A DNA stretch of 64,000 bases from Cyclobacterium salsum. GTDB lineage: Bacteria > Bacteroidota > Bacteroidia > Cytophagales > Cyclobacteriaceae. The notes beneath the pieces were generated by a model, which had not been told where the DNA came from, did no database searches, and saw only the letters and a program-made list of their open reading frames with translations. Positions 27,557 to 35,600 of the stretch are shown here, in pieces (the first letter of the stretch is position 1; each line of letters begins with the position of its first letter). The position numbers and the translations under genes were made by a program. Location of the stretch: assembly GCF_010119245.1 (NCBI RefSeq), contig NZ_WNKG01000016.1, forward strand, positions 40,951-104,950. Reading direction: 5' to 3'.

Positions 27557-28148
27557 TGTTTAGTTCTATTTGGTCCAACTTTTCTTTTGAAAACAGAATC
27601 AAATCCTCAAAAAAGTGTTTGAAGTTATCTTCAAAAAAATCGTAGTGCGATTCGAGAAACTCGGGGGCCTTCTCCATCCGGGATTTAAAGGAAGTCCGAT
27701 AGGAGAGTCCGGTAAAAGAACGTTGCAGCCCTTCCATTTCGCCATATCCTTCCAACCAGTTTTCTTTTCGCATGTATTTGAAAGGGTATAAAAATTTTTT
27801 TGGAAGGATGGGTTTGTGGGAGGCAATTACTTCATATACCCAATGGGTGTATGAAGTAATACCTTGGCCATGATAATCATTCCAGTTTCTTGATAGAAAG
27901 TGATCGTAATACATATCCGTTATCACCAATGAGTATCGATGAAATGCCGGCTTCAATAACTCCTGGGCCTGTTTTACCAGGGGATGCCTGTCGGTATAGG
28001 CATCGATTTCCCGGTGCAGGAGAATTCCGAAAACAATTTCTTTTTCAAATTGCTTTTCTAATTCCCCCCTGACAAAATCTCCAATAAAATTGCCCACCAG
28101 GACTTTCGGCCGTTCAAAAGATAAATATGCATGAGCAAGAAAATTCAC
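27543..28148 (-). CDS. ACP phosphodiesterase-like protein (DUF479)
   Basis: The 201-residue product matches the AcpH/YajB family, which in E. coli removes phosphopantetheine from acyl carrier protein. Visible family stretches are MNFLAHAYLSF, LVGNFIGDFVRG, LHREIDAYTDRHP and ITDMYYDHFLSRNW, with HD-type metal-binding histidines and aspartates. It overlaps the following membrane protein gene by 14 bases and diverges from the helicase gene. Actual ACP hydrolase activity has not been shown for Bacteroidota members as far as I know. Confidence 0.87.
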   Translation of the reverse strand: MNFLAHAYLSFERPKVLVGNFIGDFVRGELEKQFEKEIVFGILLHREIDAYTDRHPLVKQAQELLKPAFHRYSLVITDMYYDHFLSRNWNDYHGQGITSYTHWVYEVIASHKPILPKKFLYPFKYMRKENWLEGYGEMEGLQRSFTGLSYRTSFKSRMEKAPEFLESHYDFFEDNFKHFFEDLILFSKEKLDQIELNNGDL

Positions 28149-28223
28149 CGCGTCTTCAACTGTTAATTTCTGGTAAATAGAAATGTTTTCCTTAATCTTG
28201 GGCTCTCACCTGGAAAAATTCAA

Positions 28224-30158
28224 ATGACAAATATAAAGGAAGAATTAGCATATACTACTAAACTTTTACTGCAAGAATGGCAGGAAGACCGGGATCAATT
28301 CCGAAACCTTACGTATAGAAAGTCTATCAAAGAGAAAGTTTCTACTGGAATGTGTTGGTATCCAGTAAGTTTAGTCAAGGTCAAGTGGGCGTTTTCTGAT
28401 CAGTTGGTAATTGAAATTTCCACCGCAGAAATTTCTCAGGGTCATGGCTTTCAGTCGGGGAAATCCATCAGCTTTTTCTCCAATTCGGGTGAAAATGACC
28501 TTCGTTCGGAATACCTGAACGGGGTGGTCAACTATGTGAAGCAAAATCGGATGACGGTTAGTCTTCACACCGGGCATTTACCCGATTGGATTAACGATGG
28601 AAAACTTGGAGTTGAACTGCTATTTGATGAAACGTCGTACAAAGTCATGGAGAAGGCCATTAAGAAGGTCATGCAGGCTGAAAATAACCGCCTTGCGCAG
28701 CTGCGGGATATTTTATTGGGCCAGGTGAGACCTGCTTTTTCGGAAATTTCAGGGAAAATGGATGAAAACCTGAACAGCAGTCAAAATGAAGCACTGGATC
28801 TGATTTTCCGAGCCCAAGATATGGCCATCGTGCATGGACCTCCGGGTACAGGAAAGACTACCAGTCTGGTTAGGGCCGTAGTAGCTGCGGTTACGTCCAC
28901 TTCCCAGGTGATGGTTTGCGCCCCCAGCAATACTGCCGTGGACCTACTAGTAGAAAAACTATCAGATATAGGGCTCGATGTGCTCCGGTTAGGGCATCCT
29001 TCCCGCGTGGAGGAAAACCTCATTCAGCAAACCCTGGATGCAAAAGTGCTGGCCCACCCTTCCTTCAAAGATTATAAAAAACTAAAAAAATCCGGGGAAG
29101 AATTTAAACGAAATGCCCAAAAGTTTAAGAGAAGCTTTGGCCCAGCCGAAAGGGAAAAAAGAAGTTTTCAACAACGGGAGGCGCGTCGCTGCTTTGACGA
29201 AGCCAGACAGCTTTATGATTACATGGTGCAGTCTGTGCTGGATTCCTCTCAGGTGATCGCTTGCACGCTGGTGGGTTCTGCCGGCTCCCTATTAAAGGGT
29301 AGGCGGTTTCCGGTGGTATTTTTGGATGAGGCGGCGCAGGCCTTGGAACCCGCTTCCTGGATTCCCTTGTTACAGGCCGATAAGGTGGTCATGGCAGGAG
29401 ATCATTGCCAATTACCCCCCACCATTAAGTCCCGGAAAGCGGCGGAAGGATTGCAGCAGACGCTTTTTGAAAAAGCCATTTCCAGGCAGCCAGGTGCATC
29501 CAGTATGCTATCCATCCAATACCGCATGCCGGAGAAAATCATGGCATTTTCCAACAAGCTGTTCTATGGGGGAGCATTGTCGGCAGCTCCCAATACTTCC
29601 TTTCATTACTTGAGTGCATCCGAACCGGTAATGGAGTTTATCGATACGGCCGGTAGCGGTTTTTTGGAACACCAGGATCGGGAAACGATAAGTATCGCCA
29701 ATAAAGAAGAAGCCCTGATGGCGCTCCAATTGCTTCAGTCCCTGATCCGGAAAATCGGTTGGATGAAGGAGGATAAACAGTCCTGGCAGGTCGGCCTTAT
29801 TGCCCCGTACCGGGCGCAAGTCCGTTTGATTCGGGAGTACTTGGATGAAAGCGAGGAATGGCTATTTTTAAAACAAAAGATGGAAAACATTGCCATTAAT
29901 ACCGTAGATGGCTTTCAGGGACAGGAAAAGGACATCATCCTGATCAGCCTCACCCGCTCCAATCCCCAGGGAGAAATCGGTTTTTTGAGCGATACCCGAA
30001 GGATGAATGTAGCACTCACCCGCGCGAAGCGCAAACTCATCGTATTGGGGGATAGCGCTACCATCGGCAGTCATCCTTTTTACCAGGCCTTCCTGGATCA
30101 CGTGCAGGCAAATGACAGCTACCACAGTGTGTACGAGTACTGGGATGGCGGGCCGTAA
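28224..30158 (+). CDS. UPF1/IGHMBP2-like superfamily 1 helicase
   Basis: The 644-residue protein is an SF1B-type ATP-dependent nucleic-acid helicase. Motifs appear in order: Walker A VHGPPGTGKTTS (about residues 202-215), APSNTAVD, Walker B VVFLDEAAQALEPA near 370, AGDHCQLPPTI, SIQYRMPEKIM, TVDGFQGQEKDIILIS near 563 and RRMNVALTRAKRKL. The N-terminal 190 residues form the beta-barrel-containing region of this group. The gene stands alone. Whether it acts on RNA or DNA is not clear; bacterial members are mostly uncharacterised. Confidence 0.9.
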   Translation: MTNIKEELAYTTKLLLQEWQEDRDQFRNLTYRKSIKEKVSTGMCWYPVSLVKVKWAFSDQLVIEISTAEISQGHGFQSGKSISFFSNSGENDLRSEYLNGVVNYVKQNRMTVSLHTGHLPDWINDGKLGVELLFDETSYKVMEKAIKKVMQAENNRLAQLRDILLGQVRPAFSEISGKMDENLNSSQNEALDLIFRAQDMAIVHGPPGTGKTTSLVRAVVAAVTSTSQVMVCAPSNTAVDLLVEKLSDIGLDVLRLGHPSRVEENLIQQTLDAKVLAHPSFKDYKKLKKSGEEFKRNAQKFKRSFGPAEREKRSFQQREARRCFDEARQLYDYMVQSVLDSSQVIACTLVGSAGSLLKGRRFPVVFLDEAAQALEPASWIPLLQADKVVMAGDHCQLPPTIKSRKAAEGLQQTLFEKAISRQPGASSMLSIQYRMPEKIMAFSNKLFYGGALSAAPNTSFHYLSASEPVMEFIDTAGSGFLEHQDRETISIANKEEALMALQLLQSLIRKIGWMKEDKQSWQVGLIAPYRAQVRLIREYLDESEEWLFLKQKMENIAINTVDGFQGQEKDIILISLTRSNPQGEIGFLSDTRRMNVALTRAKRKLIVLGDSATIGSHPFYQAFLDHVQANDSYHSVYEYWDGGP

Positions 30159-30167
30159 GCCCCGGTT

Positions 30168-30698
30168 TCAGGCCTGTTCGGAAGCTCTAAACCGCGCATC
30201 CAGATAGGAAAGCACTTCCCCAAATCGGGCAGCGGCTTCTTCAACGGATTCGGGGGCTTTTTTACCGTTTAATTTACTCAGCAACAACCCGTAGAGGGTG
30301 TGGATATAAATCTGAATTTCGTGACCGGGATTTTCATCGGTTAGGTCGGAAAGCAGCCTGAGTAGGTGTGGCCGAGCTTTGCGGTGGAGGGACAGGTAGT
30401 CGGGATCCGTTTTGAGTAATTTCCAATGGTATTCTGCCAGCCGGTCAACCAGGGCTTGCACTTCGGGCAAGTGACCCTTTTCCTCTAATCCGGCCCTTTT
30501 CATGTCATCGGCCAGATCGGTCAGCCAGGCTTTGCTTTCGGTCCGGTCTTGCTGGCTTACGTTTTTGTGCGTCAAAACATACTGCTCCAGGTCTTCCATG
30601 TTAAACTGATAGGCACGGATTAGGTCTTCCATGCGGTAGCAGTACAGGATGTATTCGATCAGGTGCTCGTTTTTCTTTTTTTCGGCGATGGATTTCAT
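30168..30698 (-). CDS. DUF4924-family protein
   Basis: The 176-residue all-alpha product matches DUF4924, a family of unknown function in Bacteroidota. The N-terminal signature is IAEKKKNEHLIEYILYCYRMEDLIRAYQFN, given here in two parts of the same helix pair. I chose the ATG at 30698 (MKSIAEKKK), because the family starts there and the longer open frame adds 22 residues without similarity. Its last base lies nine bases from the end of the convergent helicase gene. Confidence 0.82.
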   Translation of the reverse strand: MKSIAEKKKNEHLIEYILYCYRMEDLIRAYQFNMEDLEQYVLTHKNVSQQDRTESKAWLTDLADDMKRAGLEEKGHLPEVQALVDRLAEYHWKLLKTDPDYLSLHRKARPHLLRLLSDLTDENPGHEIQIYIHTLYGLLLSKLNGKKAPESVEEAAARFGEVLSYLDARFRASEQA

Positions 30699-30816
30699 GT
30701 GTTTATAATGGTTTTTGAGTCGCCACATAGCCTGTCCCGATCCTGAATCGGGAGAATCTCGCATGCTTTATAATCATCCCACTGGGTGACGTTCTCGTCA
30801 TGCTCGATTTCATGGC

Positions 30817-31422
30817 TTAGGGGTAGATTTGCTGCCGTAGGTCCAGCAGTTCTGAGGTAAAAAATGCATCCCAGCGTTTTTGTGCCTCCGCATCTCTGGG
30901 CTTGGTCGTTTGGGCATCGTATTGGGAGTCCAATCTTTTCCAGTTTTTGAAGTTTTCCCGGATGATGCCGTTCAGTTGGGTTTTGTACTGGTTTGGATCA
31001 AATGCATGGCCGTTTACATCCCGGACAATGCGGTGACCGATGATCTGGGCGATGGCAAAATGACCGTTTTCGTGGTGCAACACCTGTTTTTTGGTGGCCT
31101 CGTCCGAGCGGCTCAAAAAATCTTGACTCACCTGAGACAGGTCCTTCTGAAGGTGGATTTTGGCATTGATTTCCAGTTTTACGTGGTCGGGATAGGTATG
31201 TACCTTCAGGATCTCCACTTCGCAGGTGCTGAGGCAAATGGCGTTGATACTGCTTTTGCCACGGATGACTTCCACCTGTTTAAAATCCTCCCAATTGAGC
31301 GTGCGGTTGGGAGACACCGTTACCTTTCCCCTTTTGGGCGGATCTTTGGGAATCGACCCCGAAAGGAGGCTGCCACAAAAGAACAGGGCGGCTGCCACAC
31401 AAAGAAAAGCATTTCTATTCAT
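30817..31422 (-). CDS. DUF922-like secreted putative zinc peptidase
   Basis: The 201-residue product has a signal peptide (FLCVAAALFFCGSLLSG). A domain with RTLNWEDFK near residue 40 follows, then His117-Glu118-x-x-His121 (VLHHENGHFAIAQ). The LxWxDF start followed by an HExxH is the layout of DUF922, a family regarded as probable zinc proteases. It would act in the periplasm. It lies 118 bases upstream of the DUF4924 gene in the same direction and may share its transcript. No third zinc ligand can be assigned with confidence. Confidence 0.68.
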   Translation of the reverse strand: MNRNAFLCVAAALFFCGSLLSGSIPKDPPKRGKVTVSPNRTLNWEDFKQVEVIRGKSSINAICLSTCEVEILKVHTYPDHVKLEINAKIHLQKDLSQVSQDFLSRSDEATKKQVLHHENGHFAIAQIIGHRIVRDVNGHAFDPNQYKTQLNGIIRENFKNWKRLDSQYDAQTTKPRDAEAQKRWDAFFTSELLDLRQQIYP

Positions 31423-31638
31423 TAAATTCCGGTATTTCTTCTTGTTGCCGGTGATTTCTCAGTCCTGCTCCGGATGGATGCGGAGCCAGATTCCCGGCCC
31501 AAAATGGGTCATTTTCACCGACTAACTTTCAATATATCCCAAATATCTGCGATTCTGTAAACAAATCCAACCTGCAAGATACTGGTACCACTAATTACGG
31601 AGCTAATCGGGGATAACCTGGTGCGAGCGAAAAAGGCG

Positions 31639-31711
31639 CACCACCGATTACGCAGATTCGCACAGATTAATTATTTGAGGATAGGCCAATTTTGGTACCT
31701 AAAAAAATCTG
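31639..31711 (+). repeat. Truncated copy of the palindromic intergenic repeat
   Basis: 31639-31668 matches the left arm of the repeats at 35.2-35.5 kb: CACCACCGATTACGCAGATT here versus CACCACAGATTACTCCGATT there, both then reading xGCACAGAT. 31684-31711 matches their central part (GGTACCTAAAAAAATCTG here, GGTACCTAAAAAATCTG there). The right arm is missing: the sequence switches at AAAAAAATCTG into a lipoprotein coding region. Confidence 0.75.
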
Positions 31712-31971
31712 CTTTACTTTAACTGGTGTTTTGGCACTTTGCATCGCAACGAGTTGTTCCACTCCTACTGGCGAAGGTGGGAAATGCGATCCTACGTTCG
31801 GCCTGGATGATTTTGAATCAATCGAGAAGAATTCGATTTCCATTCAGAAATGGACACCTATGGAAACGCTTAATGAGAATTTGCTTGGTATGGACCTTAG
31901 AGTTAAGCCTTCCGTACTTGTACTACGATTATCCTATTATCCTACACGTAACCATACCTGACCTTCCATGA
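31692..31971 (+). pseudogene. Broken lipoprotein gene fused to the repeat
   Basis: The frame reads KKICFTLTGVLALCIATSCS, a clean lipoprotein signal peptide. The codon where ATG is expected before KKI is CCT, and it belongs to the upstream repeat. Only a TTG at 31692, inside the repeat, could start it. The frame ends at 31959-31961. A second frame continues to a TGA at 31969-31971 that overlaps the next gene's ATG as ATGA, which suggests that the original 3' end was in that frame. It is therefore likely a remnant with a lost start and a shifted frame. The product family is not recognised. Confidence 0.5.
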
Positions 31972-32467
31972 GAAAATTCTTCGTAGGGATACATACTGTC
32001 ATATTTTTAGCTGTTTTGGCGTGTACTACCCAATCGGAGAGGATGATTCTCCCTAATGAACTTGAGGTAGTCAACCTTCAATCAGAACGAGATAGCATCT
32101 GCATGGCATGCAAGCACCAGGTCGTGGTATTTCACGATTTTGATAGACAGAATTTTTTCCCATAAAAAAACAGTTTCGTTGGAGCGAATTAAAAGATCGA
32201 TTTCCAGAGGTTGGATTTATTTTTTATTGTTCAGGTCAGGACAAGCATAAGCTAGTCCGCGAACTTGCGGCTTTAGAGTTTCCCTTTCCTGTATACCATG
32301 ACCCACAATTTCTTTTTTACCGAATAAACCGTTTGGATTCAATTCAAGCGACCTATGATGTATTGCACTCCTTTCACCTTAAAGATGGTTTCCCCGTCAA
32401 ACGAGCGCAGATTGGTATGGCTGATTATTTTTTGGAGGAAATCGAGGGCATCCTAAAGAAAGAATAA
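31968..32467 (+). pseudogene. Lipoprotein gene with a frameshift in a T-run
   Basis: The first frame gives a lipoprotein start (MRKFFVGIHTVIFLAVLAC, lipid Cys19) and stops at 32163-32165. A second frame takes over at the run of six T at 32153-32158 and continues QFRWSELKDRFPEVGFIFYC to KAQIGMADYFLEEIEGILKKE-like sequence, with stop at 32465-32467. One extra T would join both into a protein of about 166 residues. The second half has a thioredoxin-fold feel (PEVGFIFYCSGQD, FPFPVYHDP), but this is a guess. It could be a real pseudogene, a phase-variable gene or a sequencing error. Confidence 0.6.
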
Positions 32468-32669
32468 CCAATGCCAACAGGTATTGCGGTGGGCGTAACG
32501 AGGAAAAACGACAGCCGCTATCGGCAAAAATCAGGGGGGTACAAAGCGGAAAGGTAATCGTTCGTATTCTATTTCTTCAAATGGTAATCATCACCTAAAA
32601 CCACCCATCTACCGGAATCAAGCGGAAACAAAAAACACACTAAATACACTTTTTTTTATATCTTGTATC

Positions 32670-33587
32670 ATGGCAAAACGCTACCACAACATACACGACG
32701 CCTTCGTCAGGGAGTCATTTTCCGACGCTGAAAGGGCTGTGGCATTCTTAGAGTGTTTCTTGCCAGAGAAATTGGTGAAACATATTAATTTTGAATCCCT
32801 TACTGTCCTAAAGGAAACCTATATCAATGAAGCATTAAAAGAGCACTTTTCGGATCTCGTATTTGAAGTATCCCTTAAATCCGATAATTCGGTCAAAACG
32901 GATGTTGTTCTACTCTTTGAACACAAATCATCACCAGACCGCAACGTGCTTTTTCAAGTAGGGTATTATATGTTTGCGCACTGGACAAAATGTCTTACAG
33001 AAAATAAAGAACCAAAACCCATCATTCCGATAATTTACTATCAAGGCAAGAAAAACTGGAAAGTCGGAAATCTCTCAGACCTATTTAAAAACTACCCGGA
33101 GGAGATAAGAAACTATATGCCAACACTTAACCCGATCTTCATAGACCTGAAAACGATCAGTAAGGACCAGCTTATGGAAATGCGAAATAATTTGATGGGA
33201 GCGGCAATACTTGCCCAGCAGTGGCGCATCAATCCGACAAAATTGAAGGAAGATTTCGAAAGAATCTTCCGTCTATTGCCGATAGAAGATACTAAAATGA
33301 ACTTTTTAGAGATGATCGTTGTATATGCATTGAATGTATCCGAAATTACAGAAGCTCAATTGGGCGAAACTATAAAATCAATTCCCGAACCTTTAAAAGA
33401 GAAAATTATGACAACCTATACGATGCTTATTGAAAAAGGAATTCAGAAAGGGAAAATTGAAGAAAAGAACGAGGTTATTGTTAGCCTTTTTGATGAGGGA
33501 TTTGAAACGGCAAAAATAGCCAAAATTGTCAAATTGTCAGAGGAGAAGGTGGTGGCAATCCTCAAGGATAAGGAAAAGTTAAAATAA
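32670..33587 (+). CDS. Rpn-family PD-(D/E)XK nuclease (putative transposase YhgA-like)
   Basis: The 305-residue product belongs to the Rpn/YhgA family, DNA nucleases that promote RecA-independent recombination in E. coli. The N-terminus (HNIHDAFVRESFSDAERAVAFL) is typical. The nuclease motif is Asp62 (HFSDLVFEV) followed by Glu84-x-Lys86 (LLFEHKSSPD), then QVGYYMFAHW and PIIPIIYYQGKKNW. The C-terminal tail (GIQKGKIEEKNEVIVSLFDEGF) is the coil often repeated in these proteins. No terminal inverted repeats or target duplications flank it. It is AT-richer than the core genes and lies in the repeat-bounded accessory segment. Confidence 0.88.
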   Translation: MAKRYHNIHDAFVRESFSDAERAVAFLECFLPEKLVKHINFESLTVLKETYINEALKEHFSDLVFEVSLKSDNSVKTDVVLLFEHKSSPDRNVLFQVGYYMFAHWTKCLTENKEPKPIIPIIYYQGKKNWKVGNLSDLFKNYPEEIRNYMPTLNPIFIDLKTISKDQLMEMRNNLMGAAILAQQWRINPTKLKEDFERIFRLLPIEDTKMNFLEMIVVYALNVSEITEAQLGETIKSIPEPLKEKIMTTYTMLIEKGIQKGKIEEKNEVIVSLFDEGFETAKIAKIVKLSEEKVVAILKDKEKLK

Positions 33588-33962
33588 GCAGTAGGTTTTT
33601 TTATCACAAGCTAAAAGAACTTCGGAGTCCTTTTCTTGATGTAATGCCTGACTTATAATCCTCCCGTCAAGTTCACTTTGTACAAACCGTCTCTCCGGCA
33701 CTTTTTATTCTAGGATTTTTTCCTGTCCATGTGTTGAAACCAATAAATACTAGATCGCATACACATCCGGGTGAAGTATTCCACTTTACCCTGCTATCTT
33801 TAATTTTGTAAACAGATAAGACACGCCTAAAAGCCAATTGCAATGGCTCAACCTGAACCTTTTAAAGAACGAAATTCCTTACGTCTTTTCAATGGATCCG
33901 GCATTACAAACGCCTCGGATTTCGTTTGTCAATGGATACCAGGTGGGATTTGTGCGCATTCA
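33588..33962 (+). other. Intergenic gap, possible gene remnant
   Basis: No intact gene is visible. A TAATTTTG box at 33801-33808 resembles a promoter. One frame from about 33838 to 34000 reads YVFSMDPALQTPRISFVNGYQ and ends inside the fic 3' end; it has no good start and may be the end of a lost gene or chance. Confidence 0.3.
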
Positions 33963-35075
33963 CTATTCCCCGGAATCATTCAGGTTAAGCGAATAGTTTG
34001 TGTTTCTGCCTCCTCCGGTGGAAAGAAAGACCTGTTTTTCGGCCAAATCCTGTAAATCTCTTGTAGCGGTGGCTTTTGATGTCCTGGTAAGGGCCGTATA
34101 TTTCCTGGCACTCATGCCTCCTTCAAATCCCTTTGGTCCTTCTTCCATCATCCGACGTACTACTTTTAGCTGTCTTTCATTTAGGAGAGCGGTATACCGA
34201 TCAAAAAACCGGGTTTTCTTTAGGGTGAAATCAATTAACTTTTCCGCCTGCTCCTGCGCCGTCATTGCCATAGACAGGAAGTAGGCAATCCAGGGTGTCA
34301 CTTCATTGGATCGCTGTGCTTTCTGTAATGCATCGTAATATTCTTTTTTGTTCGCTTCTATCGCCTGCGAAAGACTTAAAAGAACAGGTCGCTTGAAGTA
34401 CTGTGACAAGGCTTTTTCTGATAAGGCACGGCCGATGCGGCCATTTCCATCCTCAAAAGGATGAATGGTTTCGAAGTATAGATGAGCGACGGCAGCACGC
34501 ACCACGGGCTTTTTTATTTCTTTTTTGCCCCCTGGTCCTGTTTCATTAAACCAATTGGTAAATCCGTCCATTTCCTTGGGGACAATACTGGATGGAGGGG
34601 CCTCAAAGTGAATTTTTTCTTTTCCTAAAGCTCCGGATACGACCAGCATTGGCTCTTCATGAGATCTCCAATCACCAACGGTGATAGCTTTACTGCCTTG
34701 CATGATCATCCGATGCCAGGAGAAAAGTTTCTCTTCCGTTAAGGCTTCGTGAAACGTACTGCGCACATCCACCATCAGTGCGGCAGCACCTTGTGCCCGC
34801 AAATCATTCACCTGCTGCTGTCCCAAACCCAGCTGATTACGAATAGAGGAAACAACGTCCTGCCGGCTCAAATATTCGCCTTCAATCTCAGATGTTTTAA
34901 TGGCCTCGGATACCATCAGATCAATAATGGCGTCATTTTGCGTTTCTTTTGGCAACCCTTTCAAAAGGCCACTGACATGGCCTGCTTTTTCGGAAAACGC
35001 AAAGAGCAGTGGTTCTACTTCGATTAAACGATAGTGAAAACGGGGCCAGTCTTTTAGTTGCCAATTATACCGCAT
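33963..35075 (-). CDS. Fic-family protein with inhibitory helix, DUF4172 start and winged-helix end
   Basis: The 370-residue product has the Fic motif HPFEDGNGRIGR at residues 205-216, the site for transfer of AMP (or another nucleotide) to a target protein hydroxyl. T61-x-x-x-E65-G66 (TSEIEGE) matches the (S/T)xxxE(G/N) inhibitory helix ahead of the Fic core, so the enzyme is of the self-inhibited class II kind. The start (YNWQLKDWPRFHYR) is a DUF4172 domain. The last 70 residues (MSARKYTALTRTSKATATRDLQDL) are a winged helix-turn-helix. Repeated TGAGCC boxes around its promoter and start codon suggest that it may control itself. No antitoxin gene is adjacent. Confidence 0.92.
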   Translation of the reverse strand: MRYNWQLKDWPRFHYRLIEVEPLLFAFSEKAGHVSGLLKGLPKETQNDAIIDLMVSEAIKTSEIEGEYLSRQDVVSSIRNQLGLGQQQVNDLRAQGAAALMVDVRSTFHEALTEEKLFSWHRMIMQGSKAITVGDWRSHEEPMLVVSGALGKEKIHFEAPPSSIVPKEMDGFTNWFNETGPGGKKEIKKPVVRAAVAHLYFETIHPFEDGNGRIGRALSEKALSQYFKRPVLLSLSQAIEANKKEYYDALQKAQRSNEVTPWIAYFLSMAMTAQEQAEKLIDFTLKKTRFFDRYTALLNERQLKVVRRMMEEGPKGFEGGMSARKYTALTRTSKATATRDLQDLAEKQVFLSTGGGRNTNYSLNLNDSGE

Positions 35076-35148
35076 GAGCCGATTATTTTCGTTATTTGGC
35101 TCAAATATAACAAAATTATGAGTTGAATAAAATGCTCATTCGGCTCAT
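35074..35148 (-). promoter_or_regulatory. Candidate operator array at the fic promoter
   Basis: ATGAGCCGA (35074-35082, overlapping the fic start codon) and its exact inverse TCGGCTCAT (35140-35148) flank the promoter. A third, near-identical box TTTGGCTCA (35095-35103) overlaps the -7 element, and a partial GCTCATT lies at 35134-35140. Such spaced copies look like binding sites for a dimeric repressor. Confidence 0.5.
35102..35109 (-). promoter_or_regulatory. Candidate -7 promoter box for fic
   Basis: The minus strand reads TATATTTG, a perfect Bacteroidota -7 box, 27 bases upstream of the fic ATG. It overlaps one of the TGAGCC boxes. Confidence 0.5.
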
Positions 35149-35190
35149 AAATAGAAATAAATCGATGTACATCGGTGGTGAAAAAAGTTG

Positions 35191-35520
35191 CACCAGAGAT
35201 AACGCAGATTAACACAGATTAAAAAATGGGTGGAGAATGCTACTGAGTGAGGTCAATCCTGACACCTAAAAAATCTGTGAAAATCTGTGCGAATCCGTGG
35301 TGAAAAAAGTTGCACCACAGATTACTCCGATTAGCACAGATAAATAAAAGAAAAAATGGGTCAATCCTAGTACCTAAAAAATCTGTGAAAATCTGTGCGA
35401 ATCCGTGGTTAAAAAAAGGATGCACCACAGATTACTCCGATTAGCACAGATAAATAAAAGAAAAAATGGGTCAATCCTGGTACCTAAAAAATCTGTGAAA
35501 ATCTGTGCGAATCAGTGGTG
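35191..35520. repeat. Three near-tandem palindromic intergenic repeats
   Basis: Three units lie at 35191-35302, 35313-35410 and 35423-35520. Each has a left arm starting CACCACAGATTACTCCGATT, a spacer containing GGTCAATCCTxGTACCTAA, and a right arm ending AATCTGTGCGAATCCGTGGT. The right arm is the imperfect inverse of the left, so each unit can fold into a long hairpin. The second and third units have a 110-base period and are nearly identical; the first has a diverged spacer. Similar CACAGATTA-type repeats are common between genes in Bacteroidota. A truncated copy lies at 31639-31711. Confidence 0.88.
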
Positions 35521-35584
35521 AACCAATCGAAAGGCCTACTTCTAATTAAAATCAGCAAAACCTATAAAAACGCCGGGGATTTAC

Positions 35585-35592
35585 TAATTTTG
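35585..35592 (+). promoter_or_regulatory. Candidate -7 promoter box for lepA
   Basis: TAATTTTG followed by CACCC lies only 8 bases before the lepA ATG (35601). If used, transcription would begin almost at the start codon, giving a leaderless or near-leaderless mRNA. Confidence 0.45.
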
Positions 35593-35600
35593 CACCCAGT

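Noticed and set aside
32670..33587. Rpn gene as an insertion sequence
   Set aside because: No terminal inverted repeats or target-site duplications are visible at its ends, and the family is a nuclease rather than a true IS transposase.
33843..34055. 70-codon frame ahead of fic
   Set aside because: Half of it is antisense to the fic 3' end and no family is recognised.
33963..35075. Fic as the toxin of a Fic/antitoxin pair
   Set aside because: No small antitoxin gene adjoins it, and the inhibitory TxxxEG motif lies within the Fic protein itself.
35240..35428. 62-codon minus-strand frame across the repeats
   Set aside because: Its peptide repeats itself only because the DNA is repeated; it has no independent coding signs.
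35191..35520. Repeat cluster as a CRISPR array
   Set aside because: Units are about 110 bases long with internal inverted arms and near-identical spacers, and no cas genes are present.
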